Shown piece by piece: positions 50,783 to 60,119 of a DNA stretch of 64,000 nucleotides. The stretch is from contig NZ_VIWX01000003.1 in NCBI RefSeq assembly GCF_007829955.1, positions 372,001 through 436,000 of the forward strand. The letters are read 5' to 3'. The stretch's first letter is position 1. Every line of letters starts with the position of its first letter. The position numbers were made by a program, and so were the translations under genes. The notes under the pieces are model-generated. The model was given only the letters and a program-made list of their open reading frames with translations. It was not told the origin of the DNA and did no database searches. This DNA comes from Saccharopolyspora dendranthemae (GTDB lineage: Bacteria; Actinomycetota; Actinomycetes; Mycobacteriales; Pseudonocardiaceae).

Positions 50783-52006
50783 TCAGACCTCTTCGCCCAC
50801 CACGGCGGCTTCGGCCGGGACCTGGTGCCGGTCGGCCTTGGTGCGGAGGTCGGTGACCAGCAGCAGCGCGGCGATCACGCACAGGGCCGCGCCGACGCCG
50901 AACGGCGCGTGGTCGGAGCCGAACCAGGTGGCGACGTGGCCGACCAGGGTGGCGGCCGCGGCGCCGCCGAGCCAGCGGCAGAAGTTGTACCCGGCGCTGG
51001 CGACCGGCCGCGGCGCGTCGCTGACGCTCATCGCCGAGCCGGTGAACAGCGTGTTGAGCAGGCCCGAGGCCAGGCCGCTGAGGATCACGCCGACGACCAC
51101 GACGGGCTTCGTGCCGAACGCCATGACGCCGAGGATCACCGCGTAGAGCAGCACGGCGATGATGGTGCCGCCGACCTCGCCGAAGCGGGCCGCGAGCTTC
51201 GGCGCGAGCGTCACGCCCGCGACCGCGACGCACAGGCCCCAGCCGAAGAACACCAGACCGACGGCGATCGCGCCGAATTCCAGCACGAACGGCGACCAGG
51301 CCAGCACGATGAAGAAGCTGGCGGTGTAGAACGCCGAGCCCAGCGAGGTGCGCAGCAGTCCGCCGTGCTTGAGCGCCTTGATCGGATCGAGGATGCCGAT
51401 CTTGGCGCGGGTCGAGCGGTCGCCGTCCTTGGGCAGGAAACCGGCGGAGAGGATCAGCGCGACGGCCATCAGCGCGGCGGTGCCCGCGAACGGGCCGCGC
51501 CAGGAGATGTCGCCGAGCAGCGCCCCGAGCAGCGGGCCGGTCGACAGGCCGATGCCCAGCGCCGCCTCGTACAGCAGGACCGCGGCCTGCTGACCGCCCG
51601 AGGCGGCGCCGACGATCACCGACAGCGCGGTGGCGATGAAGAACGCGTTGCCCAGGCCCCACACCGCGCGCAGCGCGACGAGCTGGCCGATGGAACCGGC
51701 CAGCGCGCACGCGATGGTCGCCAGCACGATCAGCACGAGGCCGGTGACCACCGTGCGCTTCGGCCCGTAGCGGGCGCTGAAGGCGCCGGTGACCAGCATC
51801 GCCACGACCTGAACGCCCAGGTAGGACGAGAACAGCAAGGTGACCTGCTCCGGTCCTGCGTTCATCGCCTGGGCGATGGACAGCAGGATCGGATCGACCA
51901 GGCCGATGCCCATGAAGGCGATGACCGCCGCGAACGCGGTGATCCACACCGCCTTCGGTTGTCCCTTGAAGACGTCGAGTAACCGAACTTCGTGCCCGGT
52001 GCTCAT
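50783..52006 (-). CDS. MFS transporter (drug-efflux type)
   Basis: This 407-residue 12-helix major facilitator has the loop motif after helix 2 (GAFSARYGPKRTVV) and an antiporter-like segment in helix 5 (EAALGIGLSTGPLLGALLG), which fits drug/H+ efflux pumps. ATG 52006 is chosen since MSTGHEVRLLDVF leads straight into helix 1; the frame opens 18 codons upstream. No regulator adjoins it. The natural substrate is unknown. Confidence 0.82.
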   Translation of the reverse strand: MSTGHEVRLLDVFKGQPKAVWITAFAAVIAFMGIGLVDPILLSIAQAMNAGPEQVTLLFSSYLGVQVVAMLVTGAFSARYGPKRTVVTGLVLIVLATIACALAGSIGQLVALRAVWGLGNAFFIATALSVIVGAASGGQQAAVLLYEAALGIGLSTGPLLGALLGDISWRGPFAGTAALMAVALILSAGFLPKDGDRSTRAKIGILDPIKALKHGGLLRTSLGSAFYTASFFIVLAWSPFVLEFGAIAVGLVFFGWGLCVAVAGVTLAPKLAARFGEVGGTIIAVLLYAVILGVMAFGTKPVVVVGVILSGLASGLLNTLFTGSAMSVSDAPRPVASAGYNFCRWLGGAAAATLVGHVATWFGSDHAPFGVGAALCVIAALLLVTDLRTKADRHQVPAEAAVVGEEV

Positions 52007-52130
52007 CGCCACGCCACCCCTCATCCACGGCGTCGGCAGCTGCGGTTGCGGCTGCTCCAAGTCAATTCGTTCGCAATGCTAAACAATTCTCTTTAGCAGA
52101 ACAAACGGACATGAGCAGCGTCACCGCGAA

Positions 52131-53882
52131 TCAGGCATCCTGCGCGTTCCTCGCGGCGGCCGAGACCTCCTCGACCTCGTGGTGCTCCGCGATCGCCGCC
52201 AGCAGCACGTTCGCGTACGCGTGCTCGCTGGAGGCCAGGTCGCCGACCATGCGCAGCTGCTCGTCCTGCGGCTGGTCCGCGAAGTCGCCCATGAACAGCC
52301 CCACGTCCGTCTCCAGGACCACCGCCATCGCGTCCACGCCGACCAACAGCTGGTCGCCCTCGCGCGCCACCTGCTCGCCGGTGGCCGACTCCAGCCACAT
52401 CCGCACCGCCGGACCGCACACCGAGTCGTCGGCGACCGCGCGCGCAGCGGTGACGCCGTCCTCGCCGGTCTGCTCCAGCAGCGCCAGCGCGGGCAGCCGG
52501 ACCACCGGGTCGTCCACCAGCTCCAGCAGCGCGGTCAGCTCCTCGGCCGCCTGCTGCGCACCCCGGTCGCCGATCCAGCTCGCCGCCAGCGCCTCCTGAG
52601 CCGGCGGTGGGGAAGCGGCGAACAGCAGCACCGCCAGCTCCGCCGGGGCCAGGCGCAGCGAATCCATGGTCGGCACGTGGAATCCGAACGCCCGCAACGA
52701 CTCCCGCGCGGCCCACACGCCCGCGGGCAGCAGCTCCACGTAGGTCGTGAACGGGATCTCGGCGCGCTCCTCCTCGGTCGCGGGCCTGGTGCGCAGCGCG
52801 TTCATCGACTCCCACTGCTCGACGATCCGGCCCACCAGCTCGTTCACCGGGTTCTGGTCGTCGGCGTCCAGCACGTCGGCGGCCGTGAACGCCACGATCT
52901 CCAGCGGGATCGGCTCGCCGGCCCCGTAGAGCACGCTCAGCACCGACTGGACCAGGTCGGGCAGCTTGTCCTCGTCGTCGTCCTCGTCCCCGGCGATCGC
53001 GTCGAGCCCCTCGCGGAAGGCGTCGTCGAGCAGCACGAAGCTCTGCCACAGCTTCGTCCACACCAGCTCCGGCTGGGCCAGCAGCGGCGCGGCGATCAGC
53101 GTCGGGACCAGCTGGTCGCCGTGGCTCCGCAGCAGCCCGGCGCGCTGCGCCCACTCCAGCAGCAGCCCGGCCGTGCCGGTGTCGCTGCCCAGGGTCGCGG
53201 CCAGCTTCTCGGCGTCGCCCTCGCCGGCGTGCTCCACGACCGAGCGGATGCGGTCGATGATCGGAGCGCCCGCCGCGATCTCGCGGTGCGGCTCGTCCTC
53301 GGCCAGCTCCACCGGGCTCAGCCACACCTTCGGCTCCGGGGTCGGCTCGGCGGCCTCGCGCGAGGTGATCTCGTCGGCGGTGTCCTGGTCGACGTCGAGC
53401 TCACCGGCGTCGACGGCATCGTGGAACGCCTCCACCGCGGCGTCGTCGGAGTCGTCGACTCCCAGCTCCCGCATGGTGATCGTCCAGAACTTGTCCGAAC
53501 CCCACTCGCTCGGATCGGCCATCGCCCGCAAGTAGGCGGGAGTGGCCGCGTCGACCGCCTCGTGCAGTGCCGACACCGCATCGTTCGAGGTCAGAAGGCG
53601 CTCATCGGCGAGGAAATCGAGCCAGCGGTGCAGCAGTTCCGGGGCTGCCGACCAGTCGTCGGTCAGCACCGCCCGCCGTGGCACCACCTCGGTCAGGACT
53701 CGCACGAGGTCGTCCTCGCACCAGTGCGCGAGCATCCCGTCCGCGAGGACCTTGTCGTCGAGCAGCAGCTCGAGCAGCTCCGCCGAGCCGAGCTCGGGGT
53801 GGCGGCGGGTGAAGCGGTCGATCAGTTCGGCGCAGGCCTCGTCGAAGCGTTCCTGCTCGCCGTGGATGAAGACGGTGCGCAT
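52131..53882 (-). CDS. Large acidic protein of unknown function (583 aa)
   Basis: I do not recognise this protein. It is soluble, strongly acidic (for example AGDEDDDEDKLPDLV and GVDDSDDAAVEAFHDAVDAG) and mostly alpha-helical, with no signal peptide or membrane helix. WLDFLADERLL near the start and repeated LLxLL-type helices suggest a helical-repeat scaffold. The C-terminal 150 residues could form HEAT-like repeats (DDPVVRLPALALLEQTG). ATG 53882 is the first in frame. It stands between an MFS gene and an OmpA-like lipoprotein, with no sign of an operon. Confidence 0.6.
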   Translation of the reverse strand: MRTVFIHGEQERFDEACAELIDRFTRRHPELGSAELLELLLDDKVLADGMLAHWCEDDLVRVLTEVVPRRAVLTDDWSAAPELLHRWLDFLADERLLTSNDAVSALHEAVDAATPAYLRAMADPSEWGSDKFWTITMRELGVDDSDDAAVEAFHDAVDAGELDVDQDTADEITSREAAEPTPEPKVWLSPVELAEDEPHREIAAGAPIIDRIRSVVEHAGEGDAEKLAATLGSDTGTAGLLLEWAQRAGLLRSHGDQLVPTLIAAPLLAQPELVWTKLWQSFVLLDDAFREGLDAIAGDEDDDEDKLPDLVQSVLSVLYGAGEPIPLEIVAFTAADVLDADDQNPVNELVGRIVEQWESMNALRTRPATEEERAEIPFTTYVELLPAGVWAARESLRAFGFHVPTMDSLRLAPAELAVLLFAASPPPAQEALAASWIGDRGAQQAAEELTALLELVDDPVVRLPALALLEQTGEDGVTAARAVADDSVCGPAVRMWLESATGEQVAREGDQLLVGVDAMAVVLETDVGLFMGDFADQPQDEQLRMVGDLASSEHAYANVLLAAIAEHHEVEEVSAAARNAQDA

Positions 53883-54028
53883 GGCGACCCCATTCGCTCA
53901 CGTGTGCGGATCTCGTGCCTCAAGGTTAGAGACAACCCGAACCGCATCCGCGGAGCGCGGGCGGGGTCGTGCACTCGTGTCGTGACTCCCCGATCGGGTG
54001 ATGGCAGCGCGAACCTCGCGGCACGCGC

Positions 54029-54069
54029 AGGAGCGGGGCGGCCGATCGTGCTCCGGCCGCCCCGCTCCT
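54029..54069 (-). terminator. Terminator after the OmpA-like lipoprotein
   Basis: A perfect 16-bp stem, AGGAGCGGGGCGGCCG with its complement and a 9-nt loop, lies 9 nt past the stop. Confidence 0.85.
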
Positions 54070-54077
54070 GGGACCTG

Positions 54078-54641
54078 CTACTGGACCTTGACCTCGACCT
54101 TCCGGGAGGCGGCCGGGTCGCCGCCGGCGTCGCCCTCGCCGTTGACCTGCAGGCGCTCGGCCGGGATCCCGGCCTGCGCGAGCTGGTCGGCGACCGCCTG
54201 GGCGCGCGCCTGCGACAGCTCCTTGCTGTCCTTGTCGGAGGTCGTCCCGGACGCGGTGAAGCCCGAGACCTGGAACTTCAGCTCCTGCGGAGCGGTCTTG
54301 AGCATCTCGGCGACCTTGGTCACCGTCTGCTTGCCCTGCTCGTTGAGCTCGCTGCTGTCCGGGTCGAACGTGATCGGCGCGCTCTGGTTGAGCTGGTCGA
54401 GCTGCCCCTGCAGCTGGGCCTTGGCCTGGTCACCGCCCTGCTCGCCTTCACCCATCCCGCCGGGGGGCTGCTGCTCGCCACCACCGGGCGGCGGCTGCTC
54501 GCCGCCTCCGGGCTGCTGCTCGCCACCCGGAGGTGCCGGAGGAGCGGGCATCCCGCCTTCTGGGCCGCCACCGCACCCGGCGAGCAATGCCGACGTGCAA
54601 GCGATCACTGCTGCTGCGTATTTGACGTTGGTTCGGCGCAT
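54078..54641 (-). CDS. OmpA-domain lipoprotein
   Basis: This 187-residue lipoprotein has the lipobox LLAGC (Cys about 23). A Pro/Gly/Gln-rich linker follows with three near repeats of PPGGGEQQ, and then an OmpA-like peptidoglycan-binding domain (ITFDPDSSELNEQGKQTV, SGFTASGTTS, LSQARAQAVADQLAQAGI). The binding Asp/Arg-type positions look only partly conserved, as in actinobacterial ArfA-like proteins. It likely tethers the membrane to the wall. ATG 54641 follows GAGGTGGG; the frame opens 35 codons earlier. Confidence 0.82.
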   Translation of the reverse strand: MRRTNVKYAAAVIACTSALLAGCGGGPEGGMPAPPAPPGGEQQPGGGEQPPPGGGEQQPPGGMGEGEQGGDQAKAQLQGQLDQLNQSAPITFDPDSSELNEQGKQTVTKVAEMLKTAPQELKFQVSGFTASGTTSDKDSKELSQARAQAVADQLAQAGIPAERLQVNGEGDAGGDPAASRKVEVKVQ

Positions 54642-54743
54642 TACCCACCTCGCGGTCCGTGGTGCGTTTCTCGGAGACGGGCCAGATAGTGCGGGTCGAT
54701 CGGCCCGAATTCGCTCAACCAACGGGCGAGTCCGGGCTCTTTT

Positions 54744-54771
54744 CACACCATGGAGTTACCACCGTGGTGTG
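54744..54771. promoter_or_regulatory. 10-bp inverted repeat upstream of the OmpA-like gene
   Basis: CACACCATGG and CCGTGGTGTG pair with one mismatch across 8 nt, about 100 bp before the lipoprotein start and 70 bp past the exporter permease stop. A small GCTGTCC/GGACAGC hairpin follows at 54810-54828. Confidence 0.4.
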
Positions 54772-54840
54772 TTCCATCAGGGAAAACGTGGTATTTCTCC
54801 GGTCTTCTGGCTGTCCCCTGTGGACAGCTTGACGGACTGG

Positions 54841-55641
54841 TCACCGACTCGCCACGCGGCGGTAGCGAGCCACCGCGAGCGGGATGAAGACCGCCAGGAT
54901 CACCAGCGCCGAGAGGATCGAGTACAGCACCGCGTGCTGAGCGGGCCAGCTGTCCGGAGGAGGACCGGTCACCCGCACCGGGTTGCCGTAGAGCTGCCGC
55001 AACGCGTCCGAGTACACCGTGATCGGGTTCCACTCGGCGAACGTCCGCAGGGGGCCGGGCATCGACTCCGCGGGGACGAAGGCCGAAGAAACGAACGTCA
55101 CCGGGAACATCCACAGCAGACCGGCGCTCTGCGCGACCTCGACGCTGCGCGCCACCAGCCCGATGTAGGCCCCGACCCACGACATCGCGAACGAGAACAG
55201 CAGCAGGAGACCGAAGGCCAGCATCGCGTCGAGCGCGCTCCCGCGGATCCGCCAGCCGACGATCAGCCCGCACAGCGACATGATGACCACGGTCAGCACG
55301 CTGACCAGCAAGTCCGACGTGGTGCGTCCGAGCAGCACCGCCACCCGCGACATCGGCAGTGACCGGAAGCGGTCCATCATCCCCTTCTGCAGGTCGTTGG
55401 CCAGGCCGATCACGGTGAAGGCGCTGTTGAACGCCACGGTCTGGACGAAGATCCCGGCGATCAGGAACTCCCGGTACGCCTCGCCGCCGAGGCTGCCGCC
55501 GAAGACGTAGGCGAACATCAGCACGAACATGATCGGCTGCGCGGTGCCCGCCAGCAGCAGGTCGGGGTTGCGCTTGATGTTCATCAGGTTCCGCCAGGCC
55601 ACGACGTTGCTGTCGCGGATGCTCACCGCCAGCGCGTTCAT
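54841..55641 (-). CDS. ABC-2 permease, DrrB-like
   Basis: This 266-residue membrane protein of the daunorubicin-resistance (DrrB) type has six helices and the ABC-2 signature region FPVTFVSSAFVPAESMPGPLRTFAEWNPITVYSDALRQL. RNLMNIKRNPDLLL at the start is the usual amphipathic lead. It overlaps the upstream ATPase by 4 nt (ATGA) and forms a drug or lipid exporter with it. Confidence 0.88.
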   Translation of the reverse strand: MNALAVSIRDSNVVAWRNLMNIKRNPDLLLAGTAQPIMFVLMFAYVFGGSLGGEAYREFLIAGIFVQTVAFNSAFTVIGLANDLQKGMMDRFRSLPMSRVAVLLGRTTSDLLVSVLTVVIMSLCGLIVGWRIRGSALDAMLAFGLLLLFSFAMSWVGAYIGLVARSVEVAQSAGLLWMFPVTFVSSAFVPAESMPGPLRTFAEWNPITVYSDALRQLYGNPVRVTGPPPDSWPAQHAVLYSILSALVILAVFIPLAVARYRRVASR

Positions 55642-56588
55642 GCCTGCTCCTCCTCGGCGTGCCTGCCCGTCAGTCCCAGGAACACGTCGTCCAGCGTCGG
55701 CCGGTGCAGGCCGACGTCGTTGACCGCGACGTTGTCGAGGTCGAGCCGCCGCAAGGCCTCGATGAGCGCCTTCGACCCGGCTTCGACGGCCACCGTGACC
55801 CGCCGCAGGGGTTCCTCGACCTGCGGTTCGCCCACGCCGACCTCGCTCAGCACCCGGGTCACCACCGGCAGGTCGTCCGCGTCGTGCACGACCAGCTGCA
55901 GGCGCTCGCCGCCGACGCGGGATTTGAGCTGGTCGGCGGTGCCGCTGGCGATGACCTGACCCTGGTCGATGACGGCGATGGAGTCGGCCAGCTGGTCGGC
56001 CTCCTCCAGGTACTGGGTGGTCAGCAGCACGGTGGTGCCGTCGGCGACGAGTTCGCCGATGACCTCCCAGGTGTCGAGCCGGCCCCGCGGATCGAGTCCG
56101 GTGGTGGGTTCGTCGAGGACGACCACGGCGGGCGAGGCGACCAGCGCGCCCGCCAGGTCCAGCCGGCGGCGCATGCCGCCGGAGTAGCCCTTCGAGGGCC
56201 TGTCGGCCGCGTCGGCGAGGTTGAAGCGGTCGATGAGCTGCCGGGCCCGGGCGGAGGCGTTCGAGCGGGACATGCCGTAGAGGCGGCCGACCATGTGGAG
56301 GTTCTCGTAGCCGGTGAGGTTCTCGTCGACGGCCGCGTACTGCCCGGAGAGCCCGATCGAGCGGCGCACGGCGTGCGGGTCGGCGAGCACGTCGTGCCCG
56401 GCGACGAACGCGCGGCCGGAATCGGGCCGCAGCAGCGTGGTCAGGATCCGGACGGTGGTCGTCTTCCCCGCGCCGTTGGGGCCGAGGAGCCCGAGGACCT
56501 CACCGCTGGGGACTTCCAGGTCGATGCCGTTGAGGGCGCGGGTGCGGCCGAAGCTCTTGACCAGTGATTCCGCACGTACTGCGGTCAT
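55638..56588 (-). CDS. ABC exporter ATP-binding protein, DrrA-like
   Basis: This 316-residue ATPase has Walker A GPNGAGKTTT, the Q-loop region GLSGQYAAVDENLTGYENL, signature YSGGMRRR, Walker B VVVLDEPTTGLDPRGR and H-loop LTTQYLEEAD, all characteristic of DrrA. A C-terminal domain with GLHRPTLDDVFLGLTG follows. ATG 56588 follows GGGGGATGAG; the frame is open 75 codons upstream without coding character. No biosynthetic genes adjoin it, so the exported compound is unknown. Confidence 0.9.
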   Translation of the reverse strand: MTAVRAESLVKSFGRTRALNGIDLEVPSGEVLGLLGPNGAGKTTTVRILTTLLRPDSGRAFVAGHDVLADPHAVRRSIGLSGQYAAVDENLTGYENLHMVGRLYGMSRSNASARARQLIDRFNLADAADRPSKGYSGGMRRRLDLAGALVASPAVVVLDEPTTGLDPRGRLDTWEVIGELVADGTTVLLTTQYLEEADQLADSIAVIDQGQVIASGTADQLKSRVGGERLQLVVHDADDLPVVTRVLSEVGVGEPQVEEPLRRVTVAVEAGSKALIEALRRLDLDNVAVNDVGLHRPTLDDVFLGLTGRHAEEEQA

Positions 56589-56739
56589 CTCATCCCCCAG
56601 CGTGATATCCGGTTCGCGCCACTGTAGGTCGGCGGGGTGACACAGCGCTCCCGAATTTCCGACAGGGGGATTTTTGCGGACGGGAACGCAGGTCAGGCGG
56701 GGTGCGGGGGGAGGGTGGCACGGGTCGCCTCGACAGAAG

Positions 56740-56777
56740 TTACCGCCAGGTAATACCCTCTTGTTACCGACGAGTAA
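56740..56777. promoter_or_regulatory. Tandem TTAC/GTAA dyads upstream of fadE5
   Basis: TTACC-GCCA-GGTAA (56740-56753) is a perfect dyad. TTACCGACGAGTAA (56764-56777) follows with centres 24 bp apart, 50 nt before the ATG. The second shares GAGTAAG with the site at 90-107. Control by a TetR-type fatty-acid regulator is inferred. Confidence 0.55.
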
Positions 56778-56826
56778 GGGCTCGTAGCCGGGCCCACCCG
56801 CAGCAGCGCGCAAGAGGGAGCCTTCG

Positions 56827-58668
56827 ATGGGCCACTACAAGAGCAACGTCCGAGACCTCGAGTTCAACCTCTTCGAGGTCCTCAAGGTGCAGGAGCGACT
56901 GGGCAAGGGCGCTTTCGAGCAGTCCGACCAGGACACCGTCCGCGGCGTGCTTACCGAACTCAACGACCTGGCCACCGGCCCGCTCGCCGAGTCCTTCGTC
57001 GAAGGTGACCGCACCCCCGCGCACTTCGACCCGGCCACCCACTCGGTGACCCTGCCCGAGGCTTTCAAGAAGTCCTACCAGCAGGTCATGGACGGTGAGT
57101 GGTACCGCCTCGGCCTGCCGGACGAGCTCGGTGGCTACGGCATCCCGCCGACCGTCAACTGGGCCGCAGGTGAGCTGATCCTCGGCGCCAACCCGGCCGT
57201 GTACATGTACATGGCGGGCCCGAACTTCGCGACGATCCTCTGGAAGAACGGCACCCCGGAGCAGCAGAAGTGGGCCGAGCTCATGATCGACCGCGGCTGG
57301 GGCGCCACCATGGTCCTCACCGAGCCCGACGCGGGCTCCGACGTCGGCGCCGGCCGCACCAAGGCCGTGCAGCAGGAGGACGGCACCTGGCACCTGGACG
57401 GCGTGAAGCGCTTCATCACCTCCGCCGACCAGGACATGACCGAGAACATCATGCACCTGGTGCTCGCCCGCCCCGAAGGACCGGGCATCGAGTCCAAGCC
57501 CGGCACCAAGGGCCTGAGCCTGTTCCTGCTGCCGAAGTACCACTTCGACGGCGAGACCGGTGAGCCCGGCGAGCGCAACGGCGTCTACGTCACCAACGTC
57601 GAGCACAAGATGGGCCTCAACGCCTCCGCCACCTGCGAGGTCACCTTCGGCCAGCACGGCACCCCCGCCAAGGGCTGGCTGCTCGGCGAGGTCCACGACG
57701 GCATCGCGCAGATGTTCCAGGTCATCGAGTACGCGCGGATGATGGTCGGCACCAAGGCCATCGCCACCCTCTCGACCGGTTACCTCAACGCCCTCGACTA
57801 CGCCAAGGAGCGCGTGCAGGGCGCGGACCTGACCCGCAGCACCGACAAGACCGCCCCGCGCGTCACCGTCACCAACCACCCCGACGTGCGCCGCGCGCTG
57901 ATGCTGCAGAAGTCCTACGCGGAGGGCCTGCGCGCCGTGTACCTCTACACGGCCGACTACCAGGACCAGATCGCCCAGGGCAAGCAGGACGGCACCGACG
58001 TCACCCTCGCCGAGGCCGTCAACGACCTGCTGCTGCCCATCGTCAAGGGCGTCGGATCCGAGCGGGCCTACGAGATGCTCACGCACTCGCTGCAGACCCT
58101 CGGTGGCTCCGGCTACCTGCAGGACTACCCGATCGAGCAGTACATCCGCGACGCCAAGATCGACAGCCTCTACGAGGGCACCACCGCGATCCAGGCGCAG
58201 GACTTCTTCTTCCGCAAGATCGTCCGCAACCAGGGCGCGGCCATCGGCCACATCGCGGGTGAGATCCAGAAGACGCTCGAGGCCACCGACGCCGACGAGC
58301 GCCTCAAGGAAGAGCGGGCGCTGGTCACCCGGGCCCTGCAGGACACCCAGGGCCAGCTCGGCACCCTGTTCGAGTTCCTGACCTCCGCCCAGGAGGACAT
58401 CAAGAACATCTACAAGGTCGGCCAGCACGCCGTGTCGTTCCTGATGTCGGTCGGCGACCTGCTCATCGGCTGGAAGCTGCTGCAGCAGGCCGAGATCGCG
58501 CTCGCCGCGCTCGACGCCGGCGCCGGCAAGGACGAGTCGTTCTACCAGGGCAAGGTCGCGGTCGCCCGCTTCTTCGCCAAGAACGTCCTGCCGGAGCTCA
58601 CCGGCCGTCGCAAGACCATCGAGAACGCCGACAACTCCCTCATGGAGCTCGACGAGTCCGTCTTCTGA
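56827..58668 (+). CDS. fadE5: Acyl-CoA dehydrogenase, FadE5-like
   Basis: This is a 613-residue long-form acyl-CoA dehydrogenase. It begins MGHYKSNVRDLEFNLFEV, the distinctive start of mycobacterial FadE5. FAD-binding and active-site parts include MVLTEPDAGSDVGA, DGVKRFITS, EYARMMVGTKAIATLS and the catalytic segment LYEGTTAIQAQDFFF. It oxidises acyl-CoA to trans-2-enoyl-CoA, the first step of beta-oxidation, passing electrons to ETF. ATG 56827 follows GAGGGAG. In mycobacteria fadE5 adjoins fadA2 (Rv0244c/Rv0243, from memory); here the two are 52 kb apart but may share a regulator. Confidence 0.92.
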   Translation: MGHYKSNVRDLEFNLFEVLKVQERLGKGAFEQSDQDTVRGVLTELNDLATGPLAESFVEGDRTPAHFDPATHSVTLPEAFKKSYQQVMDGEWYRLGLPDELGGYGIPPTVNWAAGELILGANPAVYMYMAGPNFATILWKNGTPEQQKWAELMIDRGWGATMVLTEPDAGSDVGAGRTKAVQQEDGTWHLDGVKRFITSADQDMTENIMHLVLARPEGPGIESKPGTKGLSLFLLPKYHFDGETGEPGERNGVYVTNVEHKMGLNASATCEVTFGQHGTPAKGWLLGEVHDGIAQMFQVIEYARMMVGTKAIATLSTGYLNALDYAKERVQGADLTRSTDKTAPRVTVTNHPDVRRALMLQKSYAEGLRAVYLYTADYQDQIAQGKQDGTDVTLAEAVNDLLLPIVKGVGSERAYEMLTHSLQTLGGSGYLQDYPIEQYIRDAKIDSLYEGTTAIQAQDFFFRKIVRNQGAAIGHIAGEIQKTLEATDADERLKEERALVTRALQDTQGQLGTLFEFLTSAQEDIKNIYKVGQHAVSFLMSVGDLLIGWKLLQQAEIALAALDAGAGKDESFYQGKVAVARFFAKNVLPELTGRRKTIENADNSLMELDESVF

Positions 58669-58688
58669 TCCGGACCCCTCAGAAGAAC

Positions 58689-58724
58689 GCGGGACCCGCG
58701 GCGCGCAGCCGCGGGTCCCGCTTC
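58689..58724. terminator. Bidirectional terminator between fadE5 and the GT87 gene
   Basis: A perfect 14-bp stem, GCGGGACCCGCGGC with its complement and a GCGCA loop, is followed by TTC. It lies between convergent genes. Confidence 0.88.
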
Positions 58725-58738
58725 ATCTCCAGGCCTGC

Positions 58739-60061
58739 TCAGCTGAGGCTCCCGTTCCTGGCGGGAGTCGGCGAGGGCGCGGCCGGGACCTCCGCCACCG
58801 GCTCCTCGCGGTGGATCGTGGTGCGGGCCGACAGGAACGCCGCGAACAGACCCACCAGCAGGGCCGCCCGGCCCCAGACGCCGATCATCAGCGCCTGCGC
58901 CGTGAAACCGTCGTGGATGCCGCTGGGGATGCCCTCGTTGTTCAGGTACAGCCAGCGGAAGACCCCGGTGCACATCGCGAAGTCCGCCAGCAGGTACGCC
59001 GCGATCCAGCCCCAGCGCACCTGGACCAGCACGAAGAACGGCAGCAACCACAACGTGTACTGCGGCGAGTGGACCTTGTGCAGCAGCAGGAACCCGCACA
59101 GCATCGCCGCCGACACCTGCACCCACGGGTACGTTCCGGTCCGCTCGTACCGCAACCAGCCGATCCAGCACGCCAGCGCGAACGACACCAGCATCAGTCC
59201 CGGCGAGACGACGTCTATCGCGTTCTGGAAGCCGTCGTCACCGGTCCAGTTCCGGAAACCCCAGTACCACACCGAGTTCGTGCTGATGTCGACCTGACGC
59301 CGGGACTGGAACTCGAACGACGCCGCCCAGCCCTGGAAACCCGCCAGCGCGAACGGGACGTTCACCAGCAGGCCCGTTCCCGCCGCTGAACCGGCCACCC
59401 GCAAGGCGCCCCGCCAGTCCTTGCCTCCCTCGGTGAAGACGTACAACATCAGCGGCAGCACGAAGATCGCCGGATACAGCTTCAACGCGAACCCGAGCCC
59501 CAGCAGCACCGCGGCCACCGTCGAACGACGCGCCAGCGACTCCCGCCAGCGATGCATCACGAACACCGCCGCCACCGCGCTCGCCACCACCGGCAGATCC
59601 CAGTTGTGGAACGCGTAGAGGACCACCGGCGGGCCGATCGCCCACAGCAACGCCCGCCAGCGGCTCAACCGCCCCAGCCACCAGGCCACCGCCAACCCGA
59701 ACGGCGCCATCAGCAGCGCCGACGAGAGCAGGAACCCGGCGTCGGTGTTCACCAGCAGCGCGCCCGCCCAGATCAGCACGCCGGTCAGCACCGGGTACTC
59801 CACGACACCGCCCCACAACGACCCGTCCGAGTCGATGCCCCCGTGCACGTAGGGGAAGACGTGACGATCGATGTCGCGGCCGACCCACAGGTTCTGCACG
59901 TCGGAGTAGCAGACGTCGCGATACGAGCGCGACTGGTAGTCCGGGCCGGACCGGCCCCACTCGTTGAACTCCGGCCCGGTGCAACGCGCCTTGTTCGCGT
60001 ACCCCAACGCCAGAGTCACCGCTGTCAGCAGGCACAGCACCGCCAACGCCGACACAGTCAA
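58739..60061 (-). CDS. GT87-type polyprenyl-phosphomannose mannosyltransferase (Rv0051-like membrane protein)
   Basis: This 440-residue protein has about ten membrane helices and an extracytoplasmic first loop containing the Asp-rich catalytic-type region VGRDIDRHVFPYVHGG. Later YPVLTGVLIW, FHNWDLPVV, LKLYPAIFVLPLML and KVHSPQYTLWLLPF match GT-C glycosyltransferases of family 87. Such enzymes use polyprenyl-phosphate mannose on the outer face to build phosphatidylinositol mannosides, lipoarabinomannan or similar. A homologue precedes rpsF in mycobacteria (Rv0051), which supports the call. Its acceptor is unknown. Confidence 0.78.
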   Translation of the reverse strand: MTVSALAVLCLLTAVTLALGYANKARCTGPEFNEWGRSGPDYQSRSYRDVCYSDVQNLWVGRDIDRHVFPYVHGGIDSDGSLWGGVVEYPVLTGVLIWAGALLVNTDAGFLLSSALLMAPFGLAVAWWLGRLSRWRALLWAIGPPVVLYAFHNWDLPVVASAVAAVFVMHRWRESLARRSTVAAVLLGLGFALKLYPAIFVLPLMLYVFTEGGKDWRGALRVAGSAAGTGLLVNVPFALAGFQGWAASFEFQSRRQVDISTNSVWYWGFRNWTGDDGFQNAIDVVSPGLMLVSFALACWIGWLRYERTGTYPWVQVSAAMLCGFLLLHKVHSPQYTLWLLPFFVLVQVRWGWIAAYLLADFAMCTGVFRWLYLNNEGIPSGIHDGFTAQALMIGVWGRAALLVGLFAAFLSARTTIHREEPVAEVPAAPSPTPARNGSLS

Positions 60062-60119
60062 GCCCCGCGCGACCTTGATACCGGGCTCCTCTCACCCGGT
60101 CATGCCGGGAAACCGCCGT

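Noticed and set aside
54810..54828. GCTGTCC/GGACAGC hairpin as terminator of the DrrAB-type operon
   Set aside because: The 7-bp stem is weak, has no U-tract and lies close to the permease stop; noted but not called as a separate feature.
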